Below, in pieces: positions 26,199 to 34,375 of a DNA stretch of 36,969 bases. Within the stretch, counting starts at the first letter, position 1. Each line of letters opens with the position of its first letter. The notes below the pieces were generated by a model, which worked only from the letters and a program-made list of their open reading frames with translations, did no database searches and was not told the DNA's origin. Source of the stretch: Achromobacter deleyi (GTDB lineage Bacteria > Pseudomonadota > Gammaproteobacteria > Burkholderiales > Burkholderiaceae_B); contig NZ_CADIJO010000042.1 of NCBI RefSeq assembly GCF_902859705.1, forward strand, positions 1-36,969, in the 5' to 3' direction. Both the position numbers and the translations under genes were made by a program.

Positions 26199-27020
26199 TC
26201 AGGCCAACCCGTCCACATGCACCTGCGGCTGGCCTTGCGGGCAGCGTTCCACCCGCGCCCGCACGCCGTAGGCGCGGCGCAGCGTGTCGGCGGTCACGAC
26301 GTCTTGCGGCGGCCCTTCGGCCAGCAGCGCGCCGCCATGCAGCAGCAAGGCCCGGTCGGCGTGGCGCAGCGCGATGTTCAGATCGTGCAGCACCACCAGC
26401 GTGATGAGGCGATGGCGCGCCGTCTGGCGGCGCAGCACGTCCATCACGTGGAACTGGTAGTTCAGGTCCAGCGCCGACAGCGGTTCGTCCAGCAGCAGCA
26501 GCCGCGGCCGGCGCACCAGCGCCTGCGCCAGGGACGCCAGCTGCTTCTGGCCGCCCGACAGTTCATCCAGGTAGCGGCTGGCCAGCGGGCCGATGCCCAG
26601 TTCGGTCAGCACGCGCATGGCTTCGCCCATCAGCGCATCGCCGCTCTGGCCGTGGCGGCCCGAGCGGGCGGCCACCAGGACGGATTCCAGCACCGTCATG
26701 TGCACGCCCTTGGGCAGGGCCTGGGGCATGTACATGGCTTGCGCGGCCCGCTGTGCTGGCGGCAGGCGCCCGAAATCCGTACCGTCCAGCCGCAGCGTGC
26801 CGCCCTGCATCGGGTTCAGTCCCGCCAGGGTCTTGAGCAGCGTCGACTTGCCACTGCCGTTGGGCCCCAGCAGTGCCGTCAGCGAGGCCTCGGGCAAGGC
26901 CTTGGCGTGCAGGTTGCGCAGCACCGGCCGGCTGCCGTAGCCGGCCGTCAGGCCGCGGATTTCCAGCGTCGCGTTGGCCGCCGCCGTGCCGCCTGGCAAG
27001 GGGATGTCCCGCAGATTCAT
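26199..27020 (-). CDS. Iron-siderophore-type ABC ATP-binding protein (FecE/FhuC family)
   Basis: A 273-residue ATPase. Walker A is LLGPNGSGKSTLLKT (from about 50), the Q-loop Gln is in MYMPQALPKG, the signature is LSGGQKQ, Walker B is LLLLDEPLSALD, and the switch His is in VVLHDLNIAL. The pattern RHADRALLLHGG and the long C-terminal end fit siderophore/heme/cobalamin importers. It starts 4 nt after the azurin stop, so it is translated from the same message as azurin, permease and binding protein. It powers the FecCD permease encoded upstream. Confidence 0.9.
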   Translation of the reverse strand: MNLRDIPLPGGTAAANATLEIRGLTAGYGSRPVLRNLHAKALPEASLTALLGPNGSGKSTLLKTLAGLNPMQGGTLRLDGTDFGRLPPAQRAAQAMYMPQALPKGVHMTVLESVLVAARSGRHGQSGDALMGEAMRVLTELGIGPLASRYLDELSGGQKQLASLAQALVRRPRLLLLDEPLSALDLNYQFHVMDVLRRQTARHRLITLVVLHDLNIALRHADRALLLHGGALLAEGPPQDVVTADTLRRAYGVRARVERCPQGQPQVHVDGLA

Positions 27021-27024
27021 GGCG

Positions 27025-27516
27025 TCAGGGTTGCAGCGTCAGCGTGCCGCGCATGTGCTGGGCGTGCGCCGGGAACGAGCAGTAGAAGGTGTACGACTGC
27101 CCGGCGGCCAGGCGGCTGACGGGGAAGGTCACGGTGGCGGTTTCGCCGCCGCCCAGCATCGGCGTCTTGGCCAGGATGCGGGCGTCGCCGGGGGCCAGGA
27201 ACTCGTGTGCGGCGCCGGCCTTCAGGCCGTCGATCATCACCGCGTCGATCTCCTCGGTCTTGGTCAGTACCCAGTTGTGGCCGGCTTTTTCCTTGCTGTT
27301 CTTGCCGGTGTGGATCAGGCGCACCGTGAAATCCTTGCAGGTCGAGGGCACCACGATGTGGTTGGGTTCGAACTTCTTGCCGGGCTGGCCTTGCACGTCG
27401 ATGGTGCAAGCGGCAGCGGGCGTCGTCGTCGCGGGCGTCGCGGCGGCGGGCTCGGCGGCATGGACGGCGCCGGCGGCGAACAGGGCGGCCAGGGAAAGCG
27501 TGTAGCGGTGTTGCAT
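27025..27516 (-). CDS. azu: Azurin, periplasmic blue copper protein
   Basis: A 163-residue precursor with a Sec signal peptide (cleavage after AVHA, about residue 20), an Ala/Pro/Thr-rich linker to 36, and an azurin domain. Copper ligands of azurin are all present: Gly79 and His80 in AGHNWVL, then Cys146, His151 and Met155 in FYCSFPAHAQHM. A structural disulfide between Cys37 and Cys60 is expected. Azurins carry single electrons in the periplasm. The linker before the first Cys is longer than usual. What is odd is the setting: it lies between the permease and ATPase genes of an iron-siderophore-type ABC importer, 32 nt after one and 4 nt before the other. Confidence 0.92.
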   Translation of the reverse strand: MQHRYTLSLAALFAAGAVHAAEPAAATPATTTPAAACTIDVQGQPGKKFEPNHIVVPSTCKDFTVRLIHTGKNSKEKAGHNWVLTKTEEIDAVMIDGLKAGAAHEFLAPGDARILAKTPMLGGGETATVTFPVSRLAAGQSYTFYCSFPAHAQHMRGTLTLQP

Positions 27517-27548
27517 GGGAAAGCGTCTCCGGGGTTCAGAAAAATGCG

Positions 27549-28628
27549 TCAGCTGCGCTTCAAGGCGCGAATGACGATGGTGAGAAAAAAGGGAATGCCG
27601 ACCAGCGACGTCACGATGCCCACCGGAATCAGCGCGCCGGGCAGCACGGTCTTGGACGCGACCGAGGCCAGCGACAGGATCAGCGCGCCGGCCAGCGCGC
27701 TGCCCGGCAGGTAATAGCGGTGGTCTTCGCCCAGCAGCAGGCGGGCGATGTGCGGCGCCACCAGGCCCACGAAGCCGATGGTGCCCACGAACGACACGGC
27801 CAGCGCCGCCAGCGCGCTGACGCGCAGCAGGCTCACCAGGCGCAGGCGCTTGACGTCGATGCCGAAGCTGGCCGCGCGTTCTTCGCCCAGCCGCACGGCG
27901 GTCAGCTTCCAGGCGTCGCGCATCGAAAACGGCAAGGCCAGCGCCAGCGCCGCGGCCATCACGCCCACGGTCGTCCAGGTGGCGCGGGCCAGGCTGCCCA
28001 TGGTCCAGAACACGATGCCTTGCAGGGCCTCTTCACTGGCCACGAACTGCAGCAGCATCACCAGCGCCTGAAACGAATACACCAGCGCAATGCCGAACAG
28101 CACGACCCCCAGCGTCGAACCGCCGCGCCAGCGCGCCACCCGTTCCAGGATCAGCACCGACACCAGCGTGCTGGCAAAGGCGGACAGCGACACCACCATG
28201 CCCGGCGGCAGCGCCGGCACGTGCCAGTCCAGCGTGATCGCCAGCGACGCGCCAAAGGCCGCCGCCGCCGACACGCCCAGCGTGTAGGGGCTGGCCAACG
28301 GGTTGTCCAGCATCGTCTGCATCTCGGCGCCGCCCAGGCCCAGCGCCACGCCCACCAGCAGGGCCATCAGCGCATAGGGCAGGCGAAACTGCCAGACGAT
28401 GACGCGCGCGCCGGCATCGGCCGCGTCGGGGTGCAGCAGCGTGCGCAGCAGGTCGGCCGGCGCGAGGCCCGCCGGCCCGGTGGCAATGTCGGCCAACAGG
28501 CTGACGGCAATGGCCAGCGTCAACAGCAGGGCCAGCGCCAGCCGCCGCTTCTGCGTGCGGCGGTGCAGGGCAATGGCGTCAAGCGGGGCGGCGGCGGTGG
28601 CTGCCCTGGCAAGTGCGGAAAGCGACAT
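27549..28628 (-). CDS. FecCD-family ABC transporter permease
   Basis: A 359-residue inner-membrane permease of the FecCD/BtuC family with about nine to ten hydrophobic segments. Family regions: RLPYALMALLVGVALGLGG and MQTMLDNPLASPYTLGVSAAA; GTIGFVGLVAPHIARLLLG in the C-terminal half; and IPVGIVTSLVGIPFFL at the end. Homodimer with the FecE-type ATPase is expected. It starts 21 nt after the binding-protein stop, without a clear ribosome site. The imported ligand could be a ferric siderophore, heme or corrinoid. Confidence 0.92.
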   Translation of the reverse strand: MSLSALARAATAAAPLDAIALHRRTQKRRLALALLLTLAIAVSLLADIATGPAGLAPADLLRTLLHPDAADAGARVIVWQFRLPYALMALLVGVALGLGGAEMQTMLDNPLASPYTLGVSAAAAFGASLAITLDWHVPALPPGMVVSLSAFASTLVSVLILERVARWRGGSTLGVVLFGIALVYSFQALVMLLQFVASEEALQGIVFWTMGSLARATWTTVGVMAAALALALPFSMRDAWKLTAVRLGEERAASFGIDVKRLRLVSLLRVSALAALAVSFVGTIGFVGLVAPHIARLLLGEDHRYYLPGSALAGALILSLASVASKTVLPGALIPVGIVTSLVGIPFFLTIVIRALKRS

Positions 28629-28649
28629 GATCAGCGTGCCCGGCCGTGC

Positions 28650-29774
28650 CTAGCGGCCCGCCGGCGCGGTCCAGTAGGTGCCCGCGCCGTCCACGTCCAG
28701 GAAGTCGCGGTACAGCGTGTCCAGCGTGGCGTGCGGGTCCAGCGCGGCGGCGCGTTCCGGATACAGCCACTTGGCCATCGCTTCCACCGCCGCCACGTTG
28801 TAGGGCGAGTTGTAGAACGCGTGCCAGATGCCGAAGGCGCGGCCCTTCTTGACCGCCTCCAGGTCGCGGATGCCGTCACGCTCGAGCAACGTCGACAGGC
28901 TGGCGGCCGACACGTCGGCCGCGGCACCGGGGCCTGCCAACAGGCCTGCGCGGCCGGGTTCCGACCGGCTGCCCGTGGCGATGTACACCTGGGGCTGGGC
29001 CTGCAGCAGGAATTCCATGCTGACATCGCCAATGGCCCCCGGCAGCACCGGCGCGGCCACGTTCACGCCGCCTGCGGCTTCCAGCAGGTCGCCAAAACTG
29101 CCGTTGCCCGTGCTGTGGCAGCACGCCGGCCACACGCCCGCCAGCATTTCCACGAACACGCGCGGCCGTTCGGCCTGCGGCACCGGCTGCACGATCTGGC
29201 GCACCCGCGCCATGTGCGATTCATAGAACGCGATATAGCGCTCGGCGGCGTCCTGGCGGTCCAGCGCCTGGCCCAGAATGCGCAGGCTGGGCACCGTGTT
29301 CTGCACGGGATGCTGCCGGAAATCGATGAACACGATGGGAATGCCGGCTTCCTGCAACGACGCAATCATCGGATTGTTGCGGCCCGGGCCATGGCCGCTC
29401 AGGCTGAACACCGCCACGTCCGGCTTGAGCGACACGATCTTCTCGGGGCTCACGCTGGCTTCCGACGTCTTGCCGATCAGCGGCACGTCGGCCGCCTTCG
29501 GAAAGCGCTTCACCAGTTGCTGCCAGGAATACGGGTCCTGCTGCTTCAGTTCGCCTTGCCAGCCCACCACCCGGGCCACCGGGTCGGCGCGGTCCAGCAA
29601 CGCCATCGCGAACACAAAGCGGCCTTCGCCCAGCAGCACCCGCTGCGGGTGGTCGGGCACCGTCACCACACGCCCGGCCAGGTCGGTCACCTGGCGGGCC
29701 TGGGCGGTGGGCGCGGCGGCAAAAAGGGTAGCGGCAACGGCCAGCGCCGCGGGGAACATAGCTTTCAAACGCAT
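28650..29774 (-). CDS. Periplasmic iron-siderophore-type binding protein
   Basis: A 374-residue class III binding protein. A cleavable signal peptide ends at AQA-RQ (about residue 26); there is no lipobox, in contrast to the lipoprotein at 38-1174. The mature start VTDLAGRVVTVPDHPQRVLL is the usual FecB/TroA-like opening, and IVSLKPDVAVFSLSG is in the first lobe. The phrase GVWPACCHSTGNGSFG with a Cys pair is unusual and lies near the expected ligand cleft. AGGA is 8 nt before ATG. First gene of the ABC/azurin operon; a direct-repeat element lies 85 bp upstream. Confidence 0.9.
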   Translation of the reverse strand: MRLKAMFPAALAVAATLFAAAPTAQARQVTDLAGRVVTVPDHPQRVLLGEGRFVFAMALLDRADPVARVVGWQGELKQQDPYSWQQLVKRFPKAADVPLIGKTSEASVSPEKIVSLKPDVAVFSLSGHGPGRNNPMIASLQEAGIPIVFIDFRQHPVQNTVPSLRILGQALDRQDAAERYIAFYESHMARVRQIVQPVPQAERPRVFVEMLAGVWPACCHSTGNGSFGDLLEAAGGVNVAAPVLPGAIGDVSMEFLLQAQPQVYIATGSRSEPGRAGLLAGPGAAADVSAASLSTLLERDGIRDLEAVKKGRAFGIWHAFYNSPYNVAAVEAMAKWLYPERAAALDPHATLDTLYRDFLDVDGAGTYWTAPAGR

Positions 29775-29858
29775 GGAGGGATCCTGTGGCCACGACGTGC
29801 ACCGCGGGGATGCGGGTAACGCGAACCATTCCTATCGCCGTGCAGTCTCCGCCATCCC

Positions 29859-29882
29859 GTCTCAAGAAAGCGTTAAGACGCG
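29859..29882 (-). promoter_or_regulatory. Direct-repeat response-regulator box of the binding-protein operon
   Basis: On the minus strand CTTAAC-N5-CTTGAG, repeats 11 bp apart, 85 bp before the ATG. The same element with 19 of 24 bases identical lies before the TonB receptor at 36758-36781 in the same orientation. PmrA/QseB-type OmpR regulators bind YTTAAK-N5-YTTAAK, each half here differing by one base. Confidence 0.65.
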
Positions 29883-29945
29883 CAGCCGCTGTGGCGCCGG
29901 GGCCGCAACCATCAGGCCAGCGGATGGGCGGGCAGGGGTGGCGCT

Positions 29946-29972
29946 TACAATATGAGACTGATTTCCATTTCC
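29946..29972 (+). promoter_or_regulatory. Two-component promoter with overlapping Fur-box-like site
   Basis: A -10-like TACAAT (29946-29951) is followed at once by a sequence that on the minus strand matches the 19-bp Fur box at 13 of 19 positions (29954-29972). It would cover the transcription start of the regulator gene, as expected for iron repression. No good -35 was seen. Confidence 0.45.
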
Positions 29973-29985
29973 GGCACTGCCCGAC

Positions 29986-30669
29986 ATGCGCGTTCTTGTC
30001 ATCGAAGACGACCCCGACATCCTGGCCAACATCACGCACCACCTCACGCGCCGCGGCTACATCGTCGACTGCGCCGAAGACGGCCTGCGCGGCTACGCCA
30101 TGGCGGCCACGGGCGGCTTCGACCTGATCGTGCTGGACCTGATGCTGCCCCGGCTGGACGGCTACGACCTGTGCCGCCGCCTGCGCACCGAGGCCGCCTG
30201 CGACACCCCCGTCATCATGGTCACCGCGCGCGACACCCTGGACAACCGGCTGACCGGCTTTGATGCCGGGGCCGACGACTACCTGGTCAAACCCTTCGCC
30301 CTGGCCGAACTGGCCGCTCGCGCCAAGGCCCTGCTGCACCGGGCCAGCGGTGCGGGCGCTGCGCGCGTGCTGCGCGTGGGCGACCTGACGCTGGATACCG
30401 GCACCCTGGCACTGACCCGCGCCGGTCAACCCCTGCGCCTGCCGCCATCGCCCCTGCAACTGCTCATGCTGCTGATGCGCGCCAGCCCGGCCGTGGTGCA
30501 TCGCGGCCGCCTGGAAGAAGCCCTGTGGCGCGATTCGCCGCCCGACAGCGACAGTCTGCGCACGCATATCCACCAGATCCGCCAGGTGGTCGACAAACCG
30601 TTCGACACCCCCTTGCTGGTCACCGTGCACGGCATCGGCTACCAGCTGCGCGCCGCCGCCGATGCGTAG
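29986..30669 (+). CDS. OmpR-family response regulator
   Basis: A 227-residue regulator. The receiver domain shows acidic residues EDD at 7-9, the phosphorylation site Asp51 in LIVLDLMLP, Thr80 (VTAR), and Lys102 in VKPF. The C-terminal winged helix (about 128-225) has LQLLMLLMRASPAVVHRGRLEEALW and SLRTHIHQIRQVVD, ending in GIGYQL. It resembles the PmrA/QseB group, and a PmrA-like box lies upstream of two nearby uptake promoters. It overlaps its kinase gene by 8 nt. In P. aeruginosa, PfeRS and PirRS control siderophore receptors in a similar layout. Confidence 0.92.
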   Translation: MRVLVIEDDPDILANITHHLTRRGYIVDCAEDGLRGYAMAATGGFDLIVLDLMLPRLDGYDLCRRLRTEAACDTPVIMVTARDTLDNRLTGFDAGADDYLVKPFALAELAARAKALLHRASGAGAARVLRVGDLTLDTGTLALTRAGQPLRLPPSPLQLLMLLMRASPAVVHRGRLEEALWRDSPPDSDSLRTHIHQIRQVVDKPFDTPLLVTVHGIGYQLRAAADA

Positions 30670-31939
30670 CGCGCGGCGCGGCCTGGCCCGCCACCTGGTG
30701 CTGACCTACGTGCTGCTGGCCCTGCTGGTCGGCGGCGCATTGACCTGGGTGTCCATCTGGAGCGTCAACAAGCTCGAAGTCCATCTGCAACGCATCGACA
30801 TGGGCATGGCCGTGGACCGCGTACGCGGCGACTTCCTGGCCGGCATCGACCCGGGCCGGCCGCATCGCTTCTTCCATGGCGATCCCGGCGGCCCGACGTT
30901 TCCCGACTGGCTGCGGCGCCTGGGTCCCGGCTTTCACAAGATCGAGCGCGGCGGCCGCGTGTGGCACGCCATGGTCGACGACAAGGACGGCCAGCGCTAC
31001 ATGCTGCTGCGCGACTACACCGAATACGAACGCAACCAGGCGACGTCCCACTGGACCGTCGTCACCGGTCTCGCCGCCAGCCTGGTCCTGGCCTTCGTCC
31101 TGGGCACGCTGGCCACACGCCGCATGCTGCGCCCGCTGGCGCGCCTGGCCGCGCAAGTCACCGCCCGCGGCGCGCAACCGCCCCAGACCCGCCTGGCCGA
31201 AGACTATCCCCCCGACGAAATCGGCCGCCTCGCCGCTGCCTTCGACGCCACCTACAACCAGCTCGAACAGGCCTTGCGCCGCGAACAGCTCTTTACCGCC
31301 GACGTCGGCCACGAGCTGCGCACGCCGCTGATGGTGATTTCCAGTTCGTGTGAATTGCTGCTGGACGAGCCGGGGCTGGACGACGCGGGCGCGGCGCGGG
31401 TGCGGCGGATCGCGGCGGCGGCAACCGACATGGGCGAGCGGCTGGACACGTATCTGATGCTGGCGCGGGGCCGCGATGCCGGCGCGCAGTTCGCGCGGGA
31501 AAGCGCGGTCGAAGCGGCGCGCGAGCAAGTCTCGGCCTGGGGCGCGGTCGCGCAGCGGCGGGGGATGACGTTGACGCTGCAAGCGGACGAGGTTGACGAC
31601 AAGCAGGGCGTCGAGCCCGCCGCGCGCTTTCCCGCGCCGCTGCTGCGCGCGGTGTTGTCGAACCTGATCCGCAACGCCTTGCAATATGCAGGCCCGGGCG
31701 CGCTCGTCACGGTCCAGGCCGGCAGGGGCTATTTGCAGGTCGCCGACGACGGCCCGGGTATCCCAGCCGAACGCCAGGAGGCCATCTTCAGTCCCTTTGT
31801 ACGTGGCTCGCAGCCGGACAACGGCAACCTGGGGTTGGGCTTGTCGTTGGTGCAGCGGATTTGCGAACATCAGGGATGGACGGTGTCATTGCGGTCGCAG
31901 GCGGGGCAGGGGAGCGTTTTCCGGGTGGAAATGGGATGA
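30662..31939 (+). CDS. Sensor histidine kinase
   Basis: A 425-residue membrane kinase, partner of the preceding regulator. Two membrane segments (about 11-34 and 129-150) enclose a periplasmic sensor of roughly 95 residues that contains a His-rich stretch PHRFFHGDPGG. A HAMP-like linker follows, then the phospho-acceptor His217 in VGHELRTPL. The ATPase core has the N-box NLIRNALQYA, G1 DDGPGIP and G2 GNLGLGLSLV. The signal could be a ferric siderophore or metal ion, inferred from neighbours and the His residues. Confidence 0.92.
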   Translation: MRSARRGLARHLVLTYVLLALLVGGALTWVSIWSVNKLEVHLQRIDMGMAVDRVRGDFLAGIDPGRPHRFFHGDPGGPTFPDWLRRLGPGFHKIERGGRVWHAMVDDKDGQRYMLLRDYTEYERNQATSHWTVVTGLAASLVLAFVLGTLATRRMLRPLARLAAQVTARGAQPPQTRLAEDYPPDEIGRLAAAFDATYNQLEQALRREQLFTADVGHELRTPLMVISSSCELLLDEPGLDDAGAARVRRIAAAATDMGERLDTYLMLARGRDAGAQFARESAVEAAREQVSAWGAVAQRRGMTLTLQADEVDDKQGVEPAARFPAPLLRAVLSNLIRNALQYAGPGALVTVQAGRGYLQVADDGPGIPAERQEAIFSPFVRGSQPDNGNLGLGLSLVQRICEHQGWTVSLRSQAGQGSVFRVEMG

Positions 31940-32046
31940 CGGCATGTACGATGTGCAACCGCTGGAGAGACTGATCCGGAATCCACGAGAATTCCATGGT
32001 CCAGCGTCACGGAGATGTGGGAAAAGCCCACGGGGGAAGTCGAGCA

Positions 32047-32847
32047 ATGCACTGCAGGTTGATGGTGATCGTCATCTGTTGGAGTCTGTGGTCCGGGGTG
32101 GCGCAAGCCGATTCGATCTCTCAGGCGCCTCGTTCAATCGGATACACGCCCAGCGCGGCCGAGCGCATGGTGTTCGACTTGCTCGTCGCCGATGACATAC
32201 TCGGTTTTGCCGAGGGCCGTGAGACCTATGCCGCCAACAAGATGAACGTGGCGGTCACCCGTGCCGCGGCGACAGAGGTGGCGCGTGTCTACGCCCAGGA
32301 CCGCGTTGCGGCCGGCAAACGGTACGCCAATAGACTCGTGCTGATGCCGGGCCGCGTCGCCTCGGCGGTCCAGGACGAGACCGGAACCGTCTCGATGGTG
32401 TTTGCTGACACCGGCTCTCTGCAGGTGCGCGCGCGCATCGCGGACGACTCTGCCGTGCGCCGCCGGGTCTTGGCGCCGGGGGAAAGCGTAACCTTGGCCT
32501 GCAAGGCGACGGCTTCAGCGGGTAAAGACCTGCGCTTTGAGGATTGCCATTCCGGCCAGGAGTCGGGCGAGCGCATCTGGGCGGGCCTGCGCCGGCAGCT
32601 GGACGGCTTCTATCGCGGCGAGCGCGCCGAGGATGTCGCCATTCCCACGTTGGCGGTCAATGTCGCGCTGTACGGGCAGGCGCTGCCCGCCGATAGCGGC
32701 TGCCCGGGCAATGCGCAGCGCTGTGGCGCTGCTTGGCAGTCGATTGGGCCCTTCAGCGGTTCACAGTTGAAAGCGGTCACCAGCCGCTTTCAGAAGTCGG
32801 GCCTGGACTTGCATCATTTTGAAGACATGCGTCAATCCAATAACTAG
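32047..32847 (+). CDS. Secreted protein with OB-fold (tRNA_anti-like) features
   Basis: A 266-residue protein with a signal peptide ending at AQA-DS (about residue 22). The central part, about residues 60-160, has the pattern of OB-fold tRNA_anti-like domains: NKMNVAVTRAAATEVARVY, then a stretch with AGKRYANRLVLMPGRVASAV and FADTGSLQVRARI. The C-terminus is unknown. Start ATG 32047 has a purine-rich GGGGGAAG before it; ATG 31996 would give a non-secreted extension. It stands alone between the kinase and a convergent gene. Function unknown. Confidence 0.65.
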   Translation: MHCRLMVIVICWSLWSGVAQADSISQAPRSIGYTPSAAERMVFDLLVADDILGFAEGRETYAANKMNVAVTRAAATEVARVYAQDRVAAGKRYANRLVLMPGRVASAVQDETGTVSMVFADTGSLQVRARIADDSAVRRRVLAPGESVTLACKATASAGKDLRFEDCHSGQESGERIWAGLRRQLDGFYRGERAEDVAIPTLAVNVALYGQALPADSGCPGNAQRCGAAWQSIGPFSGSQLKAVTSRFQKSGLDLHHFEDMRQSNN

Positions 32848-32872
32848 CATGTCAGGCCAGTCGGAAGGTGGC

Positions 32873-33643
32873 CTACTCCGCAAAATTCTCCGTGTAGCCG
32901 AGCAGCAGCACATTGCCGTCGGCCACGATCTCGACGAGCTGGCGCCACGAAGCCTGGTACTGCTCGCCCGCGCAGCCATACAAGTCCGCCAGATCGGCCA
33001 CCAAGACCTCGGCTGCCGCGGTACCTGGCGGCGCATCGCGCACGAACCCCAGCCACGATGCGCCAAGGCCCAGGAAGCGGTAGCCATGCCGCTCGTGCAG
33101 GCGCCGGATCACCGCGTGGTTCTGGAACACATCCCAGTCGCAGGAAAAGTAGCCATTGGGCAGGGCGGCGATCATGAAGGTGTCGTCGGGCACGGTGACG
33201 CGCTGGAGGTAGACCACGCTATCGAGCACCCGATCGGGATCGCGGTTGGTGGCTACCAGGACGTCTACGTCATCCTGCGTGGTCATCAGCGTGCCGCACA
33301 CGTCTTCCCAGGACTGACGCAACGACGCATCCTGCAATTGCGCCGCCACATGAGCCGCGCGGCGCACCTCGAAGGCGTGAACCGATTCCGGGTCGTCGAA
33401 GTCGGTGTCGCCGTAGTCCATGTCGATGCGATCATCATTGCCCGCGTGGCCGCTGGTGTAGCAGCACTGGTTGATGTCGTCGAGGGTGCAGAAGTAGCGG
33501 TGGCCAGGGTCGGCCCGCCGCAACTCGTCCAGGCATTGCAGCACCTTGCGCAGCGACACGGCGCCGGACAGCCGGCGATGGCTGAGGGTGTCGACAGGCT
33601 GGAAGGCGTACTGCTCGCGGTAGTCGACGGGGGTGATCTCCAT
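32873..33643 (-). CDS. Unknown cytosolic protein, possibly DUF4253-like at the C-terminus
   Basis: A 256-residue protein without signal peptide or membrane segments. The centre is rich in Asp (MDYGDTDFDD). The C-terminal third, with NGYFSCDWDVFQNHAVIRRL and HERHGYRFLGLGASWLGFV, has the order of features seen in DUF4253 proteins (a Gly-Trp-rich strand, then a helix ending in a GY/GA-rich strand). This is a pattern impression only. Start ATG 33643 has GGAG about 12 nt upstream; the frame is open to 33751. Function unknown; some such proteins act as immunity factors. Confidence 0.55.
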   Translation of the reverse strand: MEITPVDYREQYAFQPVDTLSHRRLSGAVSLRKVLQCLDELRRADPGHRYFCTLDDINQCCYTSGHAGNDDRIDMDYGDTDFDDPESVHAFEVRRAAHVAAQLQDASLRQSWEDVCGTLMTTQDDVDVLVATNRDPDRVLDSVVYLQRVTVPDDTFMIAALPNGYFSCDWDVFQNHAVIRRLHERHGYRFLGLGASWLGFVRDAPPGTAAAEVLVADLADLYGCAGEQYQASWRQLVEIVADGNVLLLGYTENFAE

Positions 33644-33737
33644 GGCGGTCTTGCGCTCCGGGTGGTGGGCTTGAGGGCAGTGTACAAGCTGCCGGTGACG
33701 TTCAAGAACACGTCGCCTCACCCAATGTCTTGCGTCG

Positions 33738-33776
33738 CTGCTTGTCAGCACTGCTTGTCAGCGCTGCTTGTGCTGA
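33738..33776. repeat. 13-bp tandem repeat, three copies
   Basis: CTGCTTGTCAGCA (33738-33750), CTGCTTGTCAGCG (33751-33763) and CTGCTTGTGCTGA (33764-33776). It overlaps the last codons and stop of the gene ending at 33758. A period of 13 is not a multiple of 3, so a copy-number change would alter the reading frame at the C-terminus. Confidence 0.75.
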
Positions 33777-34207
33777 GATTCAAAGAAAACTCTGAACCGC
33801 TCGCAGATTCCAGTCCCGACATCCGAGAGCACGAAGAAGAACAGTTCAATCATTTCCGGGGCTTCAAGCTCGGTGGTTGCGTCGGTGTCTTTATCGTAGA
33901 GGCTGCAGATCACCGCTCTGAGAAAATGCTTCTTGGGGCAATCCGGCTCGGCGTGGTAGAGCTCCCACGTCTTGGCCCTTGTCTGACGTAGCTCGGAAAC
34001 CGCGGGAATCTTTCCAGGAGTGAGCCGCAGCCCCAGCGTCTCGGTCGTCCACCGCAGGAACTTGCTCGAAAATTGTCCTTTCTCACACATTTCCGTGGCG
34101 AGCTGCTGGAGAAACGTTGAGAAGATCAGGGCTGACTCGTCAAATGAGAAGGCGTTGAGATCGATGTGTGCTTCAAGTAGATCAAGTTGAATCGCGGCTT
34201 CGCTCAT
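33758..34207 (-). CDS. Small protein of unknown function in low-GC DNA
   Basis: A 149-residue acidic cytosolic protein that I do not recognise. Start ATG 34207 follows a GAG-A-rich sequence; the frame is open to 34249. Codon use is clearly more AT-rich than in neighbours (many AAA, TTT, ATT), suggesting more recent acquisition. Visible features are FDESALIFSTFLQQLATEM and a repeated Glu/Leu-rich C-terminal part ending in ESQHKQR, where the frame enters the 13-bp tandem repeat. It lies 114 bp upstream of the 256-residue unknown on the same strand. Confidence 0.6.
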   Translation of the reverse strand: MSEAAIQLDLLEAHIDLNAFSFDESALIFSTFLQQLATEMCEKGQFSSKFLRWTTETLGLRLTPGKIPAVSELRQTRAKTWELYHAEPDCPKKHFLRAVICSLYDKDTDATTELEAPEMIELFFFVLSDVGTGICERFRVFFESQHKQR

Positions 34208-34290
34208 TTTTTTCTCGTCAAGGGTTGTCAGTGGGGGGCCGGCACGCAATTCTGATGGGTTGTTTGCTCAGGCTCGAAAGGGCAGCCCTG

Positions 34291-34334
34291 AAAAGCAGAA
34301 ATCCGGAATGCGCACCCAAGCTACGCATTCCGGA
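34291..34334 (-). terminator. Terminator of the TonB-receptor gene
   Basis: Perfect 11-bp inverted repeat TCCGGAATGCG (34302-34312) and CGCATTCCGGA (34324-34334), loop 11 nt. On the minus strand it is followed by TTTCTGCTTTT. It lies 42 nt after the receptor stop at 34376. Confidence 0.7.
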
Positions 34335-34375
34335 CTCAAAGGAGAATTGGAAGATTCTTAATTTCCAGAGCGTTT

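Noticed and set aside
27720..29819. A 699-residue plus-strand frame across permease and binding-protein genes
   Set aside because: It crosses two well-supported minus-strand genes and is Gln/His/Arg-rich without motifs.
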